Shown here piece after piece: positions 21,149-32,885 of a DNA stretch of 64,000 nucleotides (position 1 is its first letter; the number at the start of each line of letters is the position of its first letter). The translations under genes and the position numbers were made by a program. The notes below the pieces were generated by a model that searched no databases, had not been told where the DNA came from, and saw only the letters and a program-made list of their open reading frames with translations. The stretch covers positions 1,052,479 to 1,116,478 of the forward strand of contig CM049321.1 in the NCBI GenBank assembly GCA_026874595.1, read 5' to 3'. The stretch is from Sipunculus nudus (taxonomy: Eukaryota; Annelida; Sipuncula; Golfingiida; Sipunculidae).

Positions 21149-24089
21149 AGCTCAGCTGACTATAAGTCAACTGAGCTATAGTCGTGGTCCTTTGTCCGTT
21201 GTCCGGCGGTCCGGCCGTCCGGCCGTTAACAGGGCACGTTTTAAAACCGGTCGACCTATGAATCCAAAATTCTGCATACCAATAGATGTCCCCAAAATCT
21301 CCTACCATACCAAAAATTGAGTCATTAGGACTTCGTTTCTTTGAGATATTAAGGAAAAACCTCCGTTTTCCATAAAAAAGCCATTGTTACACTTCAAAGC
21401 TGCCTAATATCAAAACCAATGATCTGTTTTTGATCATATTTAGTATTCGTATTTTTCCATACATTTTCTGTGCACATACCAAAAATTAGGTCAGTATTGG
21501 GTATTATTTTGAAGTTATGGGCCCAAATATAATGCAGTTTCTTAAAAATCAGGAAATATATTTGCTCACTTAACATTAGAATTGCTGAAGCTGGGGACTT
21601 TTTTTCAGGAATATAACTTTATTTAATCAAGATTCAATTGTTTACCCAAAATTAGATCTGAATTTTGCAATTTTTTCAAGTTATTAGCATAAATAAAAAA
21701 TCAGTACCTTAAATTTTGTCCAACTTTGGCAAAAGGCACGTTTTTTCCCTGTAAGCACTGTTGATTTAATTTTCACAGCATATATACATAAGGATTTAAT
21801 CTTTTTAAATCTGAAATTTTAAAGGAATTGTTTGAAAAGAGTAGCTTTTATTCAAGTTTTCATACACCATGTCAAGTGTTGTTTACATCTAGCCCACCTA
21901 GTAATACAGTCTTCACTTGCATTATGTAACCCACCCCATGCAGCTTGCCTTGGCTTAGCTTGGCCACTACTAGCAGGCTTCCCCTCTGCCCTGCACTTCC
22001 ACCCCCCAGCTGGTGCATAAACTAGATGAATGTTATAATTTTCTGTATTTTATTTTATTTTTGGCTATGCTACATTTTAGATTTTGTATTGTACCACCAG
22101 GGTTACAATGATTAAAGTGCACATTTAATTGTGTCCACAAAGTGATGTATTGCTATGAAAGTGTGGATGTTCATCAGAGTGCTCATTAAAGATTTTAATT
22201 TGTTTGACTTATAACTCATGGTTGTATCAGTTGTTACATGATACTGGCTAAATAATCAAAATTTATATTGCTGATCCTTTATTTCAGTTCATAAAATTAA
22301 ACATTCCCAACTCCAGTTTGCTCCTGGTATAATATATCAGGTGTTTTGATCCTTGGATTAATTTTAACACATGGATTAGTTTCATAGTTGAGAATACTTT
22401 TCTTTTTTTTCCTGATACCATTTAAAAAAATAAAAATGTTTAAATTTTTCCTGTTAGTGCTGTGGATTTAATTTTCACAGCATGTACACATTAGCATTTC
22501 ATCTGTTAAAATCTGAAATTTAAACTAATTGATAAAAAACTGTAGATTTTTATTCAAGTTTACAGGTACCAAGTCTTCATTGTTTACATCAGGTCAGTAT
22601 AAATGCAGTGTACTGGGCAGTTACATAACACCTTCAGGTCTGACCTACTGCCACTGTGAGTGTCTGGGTCAGGATTGGTCAGGCAGTAATTACCAGAGAG
22701 CCTCTCACTCTCTCTCTCTCTCTCTCTCTCTCACCCTTATTGCCTCCCTTCCTCCCTCCATCCCATTCTGTTGACAGGTACTATAAACTAGATACATTAG
22801 CTATAAATGTTGATGCAATTTAGAAATGTGAATCAACTGAAATATTCACAATCACATGTATGTTATACTGTAAATTTATAGTAACATTCGTAAACCTGGA
22901 TAAAAATTATTTAATGAAAAAAAAGGAATAAATGCAAATATTGTTAATTTTTTATTGGCTCAGTAGAATGGGGAAAAAATGATTTGCTTTGTTTCTCCAT
23001 CTTTCTGTCTTTTTTAAATATTTAATGTTCATGAATAAACTTTTTTTATAAGCACTGTTGAATTAAATTTCATATCCTGTATGTATATGCAAGGGTGTTG
23101 TAACTCTCACCATCCCCTTCTTCATCCCACTGAGGGTTTGCTCCTTGGCACTGTGAACAATAGTTCTATGGCTATAGCATAAAATTTTATAATTATCTGG
23201 AGAGAGACAGAGGTGTTGTAACTCTGATCATAACACAACCCCCCCCCCCCCCTCCATCAAGTCATTGCACCTGTGGAGTGGGGACATTATGGCAACTGTA
23301 TACATATCATAAAATTGATAAAAAAGGTTTACCAAATAAATTGGATCTCATCAGACAAATGTGTAAACTGTTGAACTGTCAACAGCTTATCAAAAATGTA
23401 ACCAATGGAAAGGCATGGTCAGATCTCAAATATTATTTGGAACATTTTCTTCAATCATATGAACCAACCATGGCCCAAATTACCTCTTCCTCTCAAACTT
23501 TATCTACATTTCATCATATTTTTAATATTTTAACCTTCTAGATGGTTCAGTAATGTTGACCATTTGTCCATAGGTACCTATGTACATGCCAGAAATTATG
23601 TCAATATTGTGTAATATGTAGACGTGAGGGTCATTAAAATAATGTACCTTGTCAAGACCGATCTAGTCAAGATATCATGTCATACAGTCACAAATTCATA
23701 AATCCCCTCATCAGCATAGTTAATCATAACCTTGTATCTGTCAAATTGAAAGCTTGCAGTTTTCCATACACTATAGATCCTTCAACAAATAGCCTTATCA
23801 TGATTATACCACTGCTTAGTATACTGTCATTGCATTCATATTTGCTCAAATAAAATGTTTTTTTCGACCCCTCCCAAATAAATAAAAAATAAACCACTAT
23901 TTTACTCCATATTAATCCATCAGTCAGATTATTTCATATATCATTTACTCACATATTACATTATATTCCTTTATAAAAGGCCATCATGACCATGATATTC
24001 ATAAGCTTTTTCTACTCAACATAGTATAACAATACATTTATAGTCCAATCTTGATCAGCTGAGCGCCGTGACCCATTGGTCCCTTGTTT
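21149..24089 (+). mobile_element. Family II element, 2.9 kb
   Basis: The 5' end AGCTCAGCTGACTATAAGTC is preceded by TTTTT and followed by CCGGCCGTCCGG repeats. The 3' end is TCAGCTGAGCGCCGTGACCC, then CCCTTGTTT. The interior holds a (CT)13 microsatellite at about 22706-22731 and a C-tract near 23239-23252. The 3' two thirds (from about 22100) is duplicated at 37933-40078. An 87-codon open frame at 23278-23541 is not conserved in that second copy. Confidence 0.72.
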
Positions 24090-24704
24090 ACTCTGTATAT
24101 ATAATGATTGCAACTTTTGCAACAATTCTAATATTTTAACTTATATTTTCAGTTTTTTTATTAAAAATTTATAAAACCTGTAAATACAAAAAAAAATGAT
24201 TCAGATAAAAACTTCTTAATGGAAAAAGTGGATATGCTTAAAAAAAATAGGCTTATATATAAACTTAAATGCATTATTCCCTTGAAAGTAAAATAAAGGT
24301 ATTAGTCCATTCTGTCCACTTGCCTGTCCATCTGTAAATTTTCATATGCATCACAGTATCTCAAAACTTTACTGTTTTTCTTCATGACAGTCTTGTCAGA
24401 GTATTAGTTTGCATCATATATTTAGAAATTTACTATAACCAAGTAGGAGGGCCCCTTTCCTCTTAGCTTTTCATATTCTTATATAAATGCAAAACATTAC
24501 AATAGAATATTTCTACATCCACCTTCGTGCTGCCCTCACTTTTCCCTTCTCCGACCCCATCCCAAAGTCAGCCTCAGTAAGCAAGAACAAGATGAATCAG
24601 ATATATTCATACTTTAATATTTTGTATAACTATTCATCCATAGGTACCTATGTACATGCCAGAAATTATGTCAATATTGTGTAATATGTAGACATAGTGG
24701 TTAT
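24090..24704. other. Gene-free spacer
   Basis: AT-rich DNA without recognisable genes. The last 60 bp (CATAGGTACCTATGTACATG onward, near 24640) repeats sequence found inside the family II copies at 23571 and 39567, so the following retroelement fragment abuts repeat sequence. Confidence 0.45.
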
Positions 24705-24758
24705 CACAATAATGACAGATTAGTATGTGGGCTAAATGATAATAACATACAGAGATAA

Positions 24759-25088
24759 TTGCTTGCAGAGAAGGACTTAAATTTAGAGATTAGTGTTACA
24801 GTGGGAATGGAAACTGCTGACAAACAGAGTAAGGAGTTATTCAATCCTCAGGAAAATAGTAGCAGTCAGGCAAGTGTGCGTAAGATGTCAAAAAGCCAAA
24901 GTAAAGGGTTTAAAAAGAGATCAACACCAGTTCAGTCAAAAGAGACTTTAAGGAAACCTTGCTGGCGATGTGGTAAAGATAACCACCATTTTTCTAAGTG
25001 CCATTTTGCTGATCAGACATGTCACAAATGTGGACAGAAAGGACATATTGGTAAAAGATATGAAGCAGTTAGTAAGTTCAATCGTTAG
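24759..25088 (+). pseudogene. Gag fragment with zinc knuckles (one broken)
   Basis: A 109-codon remnant of the Gag nucleocapsid region. The first knuckle is complete (CWRCGKDNHHFSKC, CX2CX4HX4C). The second (CHKCGQKGHIGKRY) has tyrosine (TAT, about 25059) where the last cysteine should be, so it would not bind zinc normally. The capsid C-terminus upstream is in the same frame but cut off by a stop near 24745. TAG at 25086 separates it from the protease. Confidence 0.82.
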
Positions 25089-25178
25089 AGAGCTAAATCT
25101 ACAAGGAAATATGTTTGATATGTCGAAAATGAAGAGCTTGATACAGATAGCCAGCCAGAGGGTGAGAGTGAACAAAGT

Positions 25179-25535
25179 ATGTTCACAGTTCACAGAAGTA
25201 CGAAAGAAAATATTCAGAGAGAATATATTGTTCCAGTAACAGTTGAGGGAATACCCTTTAATTTTGAACTAGACACTGGTGCCTCAGTGTCAGTGATTTC
25301 AAGTGAAGTGTATGAGGAACACTTCAGAGCTTTACAGCTCCAGGAAACTTGCATTAAACTGAAAGGCTATGACAGACATTCCATGAATGTGCGAGGTATG
25401 ACATATGTTAATGTTTCCTATGAGAAACAGACCGCAAAACTACCATTGTACATACTGAGTGGTAAAGGTCCTTCCCTCCTAGGACGTGATTGGCTTGCTG
25501 TTATCAAATTGAACTGGGCTAATGTTTTTCAGTGA
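25179..25535 (+). pseudogene. Retroelement aspartic protease fragment
   Basis: A retropepsin domain with the catalytic motif LDTGASVSVIS (Asp codon at 25272) and the partner motif LLGRDWL near the end. It is in the same frame as the gag fragment, stopped by TGA at 25533. The reading continues beyond that stop (KIASKNIDELLSK) up to the inserted family II element. The protease itself looks intact but is part of a dead element. Confidence 0.85.
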
Positions 25536-25660
25536 AAGATAGCTAGCAAGAACATTGATGAACTGCTATCAAAATGTACTTTGTTTGATGGAAAACTTGG
25601 CACAATAACAGGAGTGACAGCCTCTTTACACTTAAAAGAGAGAGCAAAACCAAGGTTTTT

Positions 25661-28091
25661 AGCTCAGCTGACTTTCAGTCATGCTGGGCTATAGCGATGG
25701 GTCTTTGTCCGTCGTCCTTCCGTCTGTCCGTCCGGCCGGCCGTCCATCCGTTAGCAGGGCACAAATCGTAACCGTAGGGGCTAGGGGCATGAACCCTATG
25801 CAGTCTTAGAGGTTATAAAAAGATCTCCTTGCGAACCTGAAATTAGGTCACTGCGACCTATATTCTCGAAGTTATGGGGTGTGTTTGCACCCCCCAGAAA
25901 TAACTCTTTGAGACAAAATTTTCATCCCAAACCTTCTATCTTTCACATACAGCTCACCTACCAACAGGGGAAGAACCATAATTTTTTTTAGGTCAAAAGG
26001 TCAAAGGTCAAGGTCACAGGAGCCTCTTCTTTGAAAAGCCTGTGGATGCATTTTAAGCCAACCCTTTCATCCCAATTCTTTGATTTTTCACATATAGCTC
26101 ACCTACTAAGTCGGAGAAGAATCCTATAGATTTTGAGGTCACAAGGTCAAAGGTCAGGGTCACAGGATCCACTTCTTTGAAAAGGTTGTGGACACATTTC
26201 AAGCTAGACTTTTCATTCCAAACCTTCCAGCACTGATATCGCTTCTCTGCCAACAGGGGAAAAGACCTGTTGATTTTGAGGTCAAAGGTCAAGTTCACAG
26301 CACCTACTTCTTGCGTGGAGTCATTTTCAGGCAAACTTTTCAATCTGTACCTTCCATCTGTCATATATGGCTTACCTACCAATAAGGGAAGAAGCCTATT
26401 GATGTTGAGGTCAAAAAGTCAAAGGTCAAGGTCACAATATTTAATTGTTCTAAATGCTTGTGAGCATATTTCAAGTGTAACTGTTCAACCCAAACCTTCA
26501 GTCTTTCACATATGCCACATCTATGCATCACTCAGTTTGACTCAAACTTCATATTTATGGGTCTTTTTGCTTGAATAAATAACTTATTGATTTTGGGGTC
26601 AGCTGGTCAGCAGGTTAAAGGTTGCAGGTCAAAGTTATTCACCCATTGGTTGCCAAGTAATTACACCAGATTTAAGTGGTTAGTAGTTACCCATCATTTA
26701 GAAAGAATCCAGTTGATATATGGTCAAAAGGCCAAGGTCATAGGTCAGGGATGTTCACAATTACTTATTTTATAGACCATCTCTATTTTTCTTGTATATA
26801 TAACCATCCCACTCCAGCTGGTACATCTCCCTGTGTGGCTGTAATTGTGAGTGACACTGGTGACATATGACTCCCTTTTGTATCAGCCTATTAAGTGATA
26901 AGGCTCAGTGATAAGTACCTCGTTACTTCATAACAAAAACACTGTTGTCAGAATGCTTCAGCCAGGCTTTAAGACTATGAGAGTATAGTATTAAGGTTTA
27001 GCTACTGATTTATAAGATGATGGGAACATTTTGCAGTTTATTTTATGGAATCCTAGCAATAAACTTAGTTTCCTAGATATCTGAATATTTTAATATATAT
27101 CACCACATATAAAAGCAAGTGTTTGTTCTCATAATATGTGGATGTGTACCTTGATTTAGGATGGCTTTTTGTTTTATTTCAAGACTCTTAGTCATGCTTT
27201 CTGCATTTCTTTTCTTTCAGGTTTGGCAGTTTACCTACCCTGCTGACCCCATTGAAAAGCAGAGTGATAATAAAAAATATTGGACTTACACTTTTTACAA
27301 TTGCATATCTATAAATCTGATATGAGGGCCTGGACATGCCTTTTGAATTATTTTGGGCATTCATTACTGGATTATTTGCCCCAAGTTTGGTCTCTTATTG
27401 GAGAATGTGGGATATCAAATGTCATACTTGTCAGAAATCCATGTCTGCCAGTTAGCCACCTTAGAAATTCTTTCTTCAGTGCAGTTTCAGTAATTTTTCT
27501 TTAATGTCTGGTCCGATTCAGAGAATGTTTGTTGTCTGATTTCAGACTTGTCAGAAGTCCAATATGGCCACCAGGCAACCATCTTTTAATTCCTTTTGAT
27601 CATATTATCTCAAGAACAGTTAAAGTGAATGCAGTTGGATGTATATTTATGTAATCTTGTAAAGGATTGGGTCAAATATTTCTGAATAAATATTACCATC
27701 ATTTATAAAAGTGCAGTACAGTTGGCTTGTATTGAATAAAAATTCATACAGAAGCACCTGTTTCTCAATAATTCTTGCATGTATTTCCTTGATTTTTGCT
27801 ATATATTTTGATCTTATATTTTCCCTTTGTGGTGTTCCTTTGAGACTGACAGGTTTCAAGCAAGCTGTTGGAATAGTTCCTGATAGCTTAACAATCATGC
27901 ATTTTCCTCAGACCATCAATTCACTGTATTTTAACCAGACATAGGTGATATATATTTCTGTTGTCATAGAAAATTTTCAACAAATTGGCAAATTGGTTCT
28001 TCAAAATTTGACTGGAAGTTGTGAATCTCAGTCCATGATGTCACAGGTGATGCTTGGCAGCTGAGCGTCATGACCCATGGGTCACTTGTTT
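25661..28091 (+). mobile_element. Family II element (AGGTCA-rich subtype) inserted in the retroelement
   Basis: It starts in a T-run with AGCTCAGCTGACTTTCAGTC and a CCGTC/CCGGCCGG-rich stretch. It ends GCAGCTGAGCGTCATGACCC, then GTCACTTG and TTT. The interrupted Pol frame reads AKPRF on the left and KPRQVPYAM on the right in the same phase, which fixes the borders to within a few T residues. The interior holds five or more clusters of AGGTCA hexamers (25990-26770). Its sister copy is 48427-58822. Confidence 0.8.
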
Positions 28092-29975
28092 AAACCTAGG
28101 CAGGTTCCGTATGCCATGAAACCCAGGATTTCTGCTGAGCTGCAGAATGTATCCATGGGTGTTTTAGAACGTGTACAGTACAGTGACTGGGCTGCACCTA
28201 TCGTTGCAGTAAATAAGGCAGATTCAACTGTTAGACTCTGCGGAGACTACAAGGTTACAATTAATCCAGATCTAGAGGTACCAAAGTATCCAATCGCAAA
28301 GGCACACAACATTTTCGTGGAGTATACGGTGAAAAAGGTTTTCTCAAAACTTGACCTGTCCAGTGCATTCCAGCAGGTTATTCTGGATGAGAAATCCAGA
28401 AATTTGGTGACAATAAATACACACACAGGCCTATATAGGTACACTAGATTACCCTACGGAGTTGCTTCTTCTCCAGCAGTATTCCAGGAAGTGATGGACA
28501 AAGTCCTACAAGGGCTCAGTGGAGTTAAGTGTATGTTTGATGATTTGATTATGAAGGTAGATAGTGATGAAGAGCACTGGAACAACCATACTGCTGGGCT
28601 TGATAGGTTGGAGTACCACAGTATTAAACTCAATAGAGCCAAATGCTTGTTCTGTCAGAAATCTGTCAAGTCCCACAGTATTAAACTCAATAGAGCCAAT
28701 TGCTTGTTCTGTCAGAAATCTGTCAAGTCCCACAGTATTAAACTCAATAGAGCCAAATGCTTGTTCTGTCAGAAATCTGTCAAGTCCCACAGTATTAAAC
28801 TCAATTGAGCCAATTGCTTGTTCTGTCAGAAATCTGTCAAGTTCCACAGTATTAAACTCAATAGAGCCAAATGCTTGTTCTGTCAGAAATCTGTCAAGTC
28901 CCACAGTATTAAACTCAATAGAGCCAATTGCTTGTTCTGTCAGAAATCTGTCAAGTCCCACAGTATTAAACTCAATAGAGCCAAATGCTTGTTCTGTCAG
29001 AAATCTCTCAAGTCCCACAGTATTAAACTCAATAGAGCCAAATGCTTGTTCTGTCAGAAATCTGTCAAGTCCCACAGTATTAAACTCAATAGAGCCAATT
29101 GCTTGTTCTGTCAGAAATATGTCAAGTCCCACAGTATTAAACTCAATAGAGCCAAATGCTTGTTCTGTCAGAAATCTGTCAAGTCCCACAGTATTAAACT
29201 CAATAGAGCCAATTGCTTGTTCTGTCAGAAATCTGTCAAGTCCCACAGTATTAAACTCAATAGAGCCAAATGCTTGTCCTGTCAGAAATCTGTCAAGTCC
29301 CACAGTATTAAACTCAATAGAGCCAATTGCTTGTTCTGTCAGAAATCTGTCAAGTCCCACAGTATTAAACTCAATAGAGCCAAATGCTTGTTCTGTCAGA
29401 AATCTGTCAAGTCCCACAGTATTAAACTCAATAGAGCCAATTGCTTGTTCTGTCAGAAATCTGTCAAGTCCCACAGTATTAAACTCAATAGAGCCAAATG
29501 CTTGTTCTGTCAGAAATCTGTCGAGTTCCACAGTATTAAACTCAATAGAGCCAAATGCTTGTTCTGTCAGAAATCTGTCCAGTTTATAGGAGTCGTTGTT
29601 GATTCACATGGCATACATCCACAGCCAGACAAAGTGAAGGCAATAAGAGATGCCAGGAGACCTGAATCAGTAACTGAGCTGCAGAGTTTCTTAGGCTTAG
29701 TGAACTACTACAGAAAGTTCATCAAGAATTTGACAATGCTGGCCAGTCCATTGAACAGATTAATATACACTGAATTCATTTGGACCAAAGAATGTGAACA
29801 GGCGTATCAGCAGTTAAAGGATGCATTGACATCTGAGGCTGTTTTCGCTCATTATGACCCTTCAAAGCCAGTGACCATGGCTGTAGATGCCTATCCGTAC
29901 GGTTTAGGAGCCATCATATATCATACACTGATGAAGCTGGAGAGAAACCAATTGCTTATGCATCGCATTCCTTGA
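28092..29975 (+). pseudogene. Reverse transcriptase fragment with in-frame 17-copy repeat
   Basis: Gypsy RT: the finger and palm region has SKLDLSSAFQQ and LPYGVASSPAVFQEVM. The active-site strand reads CMFDDLI, keeping the two aspartates but not the usual Tyr. The segment HSIKLNRAKCLFCQKSVK, normally present once after the active site, is repeated 17 times (28617-29585). A stop in unit 4 (28806-28808) interrupts the frame. After the array the reading continues normally into FIGVVVDSHGI, then FLGLVNYYRKF and the RNase H start, until the frame is lost after 29930. Confidence 0.87.
28617..29585 (+). repeat. 57-bp minisatellite, 17 tandem copies
   Basis: TATTAAACTCAAT recurs at 28622 and every 57 bp to 29534. 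Units differ mainly at one codon, AAA/AAT (Lys/Asn). The order is K N K N K N K K N K N K N K N K K, so a 114-bp dimer was the main unit of expansion. Because 57 is a multiple of 3, the RT frame is preserved throughout except for the stop in unit 4. Long open frames on the opposite strand and in other frames here are by-products. Confidence 0.97.
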
Positions 29976-30084
29976 CAAAGGCCGAGAAAGCTTAAAGCCA
30001 GATTGAGAAAGAGGCCCTGGCTATAGTGTTTGGATTACAGAAATTTCATTTTTACTTGTACAGTCGCAAGTTTACATTACTTAC

Positions 30085-30570
30085 AGGTCAAAGGTCGCAG
30101 GATCCACTTTTTTAAAGAGGTTCCAGCATTGACTTACCGCTTTTCTGCCAACAGGGGGAAAATTGCCCATATCTCAGGTCCAGCCCAGATGTGATCGTGC
30201 AGTTCTACACATGAATTCTTCAAGGAAAAGAAATGTGAACAGTAGTTGTACAGAATGTTCCAGGTAAGTGATTTTTGTCCTTGTTTAGGCCCTTTTTATT
30301 CAGTAGAAGGTAAATCTTAATTCCGTCCTTAAGTATCATCAAACTAATTGCTCATCAGATATCCATTTTTCAGTGCTTATATAAATGTGTGACATATATG
30401 TCTATTAAGTGTTTTTATGTAAGTTTAAAATTGCCACATTTTAATTATAGGTGTGTTTGTGTCTGATGAAGATAGCCATATCTTGGAACTTCAGTATCAC
30501 ATTTTCTTTATCCTACACTTCTTCTGCAATGTTTTTATATCCTCACTGGAACCACATTATATCTCTTTTT
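30085..30570. other. Repeat fragment and gene-free spacer
   Basis: 30085-30180 matches the interior of the AGGTCA-rich family II subtype (compare about 48915-48990). The rest shows no gene or clear repeat. Confidence 0.45.
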
Positions 30571-30729
30571 AGCAAACATGTGAGCTTATGCGATGGTGTG
30601 TGGCATCATCCGTCATCTGTATGATAACCCTATACTAACTTGAAAAAGGCAGGAGTAAACATCACCAAATTTTATGTAAAAAATTAGTCATAAAAAAATT
30701 TTGCATATTTTTTGGCTAACTGCATTTTT

Positions 30730-32885
30730 AGCGAACCTGTGAACTTATGCGATGGTTCGTCGTTGTCCGCCATGCGTCGTCTGTCGTGTGTGGTGCGTCG
30801 TCTGTATGTTAACCAAAAACGGCAGAAGCTAGCATCACCAAATTTTTTGCCAATAATCAGTCATCTGAAAAACTTTTTTGTTTATTTTTTTTCTAACTGC
30901 ATTTTGTTAGATTTTACAGGGAAAAAGCTAAAAAAGCTTTAAAAATCTTCTTTTCCAATACTTTTTAGGCAAATTGTCCAATATTTCACAGAAATGACCC
31001 CTGGAACAATCTCTCTCAAGTTTGTTCGAATAGTTCCATTTCAGAGATTTTTGGCTGAGTTACAGGAGGTTGAACTTAGTCATCTGTCCAAAAAAGCATA
31101 CTAAAATTAAAATCTGAGAAACAGCTAGATCTATAATCACCAAATGTTATACCAATGTTTGTCACATATGTCATATCTGAAATTGAGGTATTGGTGGCGC
31201 CATCTACATTGATGTGTTTTTTTACAGGCGAAAATGTAATTTTAAACTCTTCTAGCTTATACATTAATGATGAAACTATTAAGCTGATTGGTTTAAACTT
31301 TACAAGAATTATTCTGTGGTAGGGTTCTGCCAGTTTTATAAGAATAGATTGGGTAAATACAGCTTTAAAAAAGCATTGTAGCCAATTAAAAAAGGCTTTC
31401 TGTGTTTGAAAACAGATTTGACAACATGCTGAGTTTCAGCAGCCAAGTCAAGAGGTCACTTAGTACAAACAGGTGGGGTCCAGACATCACCATGGCAACT
31501 GACCTGGCGCGGGTGTCTAGACAATGTGTCTAGACATCTAGACACAGCATCTAGATGTCTAGACAATGTCTAGATGCAGAATTACCAGATTATTGGAACT
31601 ATATCTTTCAACTGTTTGAAAAAACTTAGTTTGCATTTTAGCAAATCAGGTTCATCATCAGGTCACATGTGAACTGCTGCGCCCTCATTTTTGGTTGACC
31701 TCTGACCTTTCCTCGCTGCCCTGCGTCCATTTGTGCGTCTATTTCCACACATAAACCCACATATCTCGGGCACGGTTTGACCCATCAGGCTAAAAAATTT
31801 GCACAAATGTAGCCCTTTGATAGCTTTATAACATACACTAAAAATGGTGGCGCCACCTGCAACCATTTTTACACAGCGTCCATCTGTTCATCTGCCTTGG
31901 GATAATATCACTCATATCTCAGCAGTGGTTTGACTTTTCCAACTGAAATTTTGCAGGTTTATATATCCTGGACAGCTTTCTCCATTTTATGACAGGTGGT
32001 GCCACCTATATTTACATTTACTCTGCAGACATCCAAGCCCATATCCCAGGAACCATTTGACCAATTGGGCCAAAAATTTGCATGTGTATAGATCTCACAT
32101 AGCTCTTCGTAGGCAAAACTGGTGGCGCCACCTGCATCCACTTATGCACAGCGTGCACTGTTCATTTCCCTTGGGATAAAATGACTCATAGCTCAGAAGT
32201 GGTTTGACTTATCCACCTGAAATTTTGCAGGTTTATACATCCTGGACAGTTTTTCTCGAGTTTATGACAGGTGGCGCCACCTACATTCACGTTTACTCTG
32301 CAGAAATCCAAGCTCATATCTTGGGAACCGTTTGACCGATAGGGCCAAAATTTTGCTTGTGAATAGATCCCACATAGCTCTTCATCACAGGCAAAACTGG
32401 TGGCGCCACCTGCAACCACTTATGCACAGCATCCATCTGTTCATCTGCCTTGGGATAAAATCACTCATATCTCAGCAGTGGTTTGACTTATCCACCTGAA
32501 ATTTTGCAGGTTTATACATCCTGAACAATTTTCTCGATTTTATGACAGGTGGCACCATCTACATTCACATTTAAGCTGTAGATATCCATGCTAATATGCA
32601 ACACACCTCACTCTATTCCCCTTGCCACTTAATCCATGCCTTACTTCATCCGTCCCTCTCTGATTTCTGCAGATACACATAATCACTTGTCGACTACCCA
32701 TATTCTGGTTTTAAAATGTCCTAGCCTGAAACTTGCAGGTCGGAAATGTCCATTTTGCTGAAATCATAATGACTAAGGTAGATATGCAGGACTTAAGAGG
32801 ATCAATATTAAATTTTAAAAATAAACCTCTATTCATACTCCTAAACTTTGCACAGGTTTGCATTAGGCCTGTATGGCCTTGTCTT
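30730..32885 (+). mobile_element. Family III element, 2.16 kb
   Basis: It starts after a T-run with AGCGAACCTGTGAACTTATG, then a CGTCGT-rich stretch. It ends GCACAGGTTTGCATTAGGCC, a GC near-palindrome and CCTTGT. GCGAACCTGTG and GCAAACCTGTG are inverted terminal motifs with one mismatch. The interior has several tandem blocks of about 240 bp (31650-32580), each with a TCATATCTC...GTTTGACTTATCC segment and a GGTGGCGCCACC palindrome. It sits inside another family III copy: ACTGCATTTT on the left and TTAGATTTTAAAGGGAAAAA on the right continue one another. No coding. Confidence 0.7.
31516..31574. repeat. Cluster of six TCTAGA palindromes
   Basis: TCTAGA begins at 31516, 31529, 31537, 31550, 31558 and 31569, with spacings 13, 8, 13, 8 and 11. 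The tract is thus an approximate 21-bp repeat of nested palindromes inside the inner family III element. Confidence 0.85.

Larger units (their letters stand above)
24705..30084 (+). pseudogene. Decayed Ty3/gypsy retroelement (gag end, protease, RT, part of RNase H)
   Basis: Gag-Pol remnants of a CCHC-containing gypsy element of the kind often annotated in molluscs as K02A2.6-like. Nearly all pieces read in one frame, consistent with a single ancestral gag-pol ORF. Order: capsid C-terminus (from about 24709), two zinc knuckles, protease, a 2.43-kb family II insertion (25661-28091), RT with a 17-copy 57-bp expansion, connection domain, and the start of RNase H. In-frame stops occur near 24745, at 25086, near 25119, at 25533 and in RT repeat unit 4 (28806). 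A frame break follows near 29930, and another stop interrupts the RNase H reading near 29992. The 3' end is lost at about 30084, inside the RNase H region, where unrelated AGGTCA-rich repeat begins. No LTRs or integrase remain. Confidence 0.88.

Noticed and set aside
23278-23541. 87-codon ORF in a family II element
   Set aside because: The collinear sister sequence near 39283 has substitutions and a shifted end, with no sign of coding constraint and no recognised domain.
28506-29531. Long minus-strand open frame and alternative plus frames over the 57-bp array (about 341 codons each)
   Set aside because: They arise only because a 57-bp unit with no stop in several frames is repeated 17 times. 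The real reading is the RT frame.
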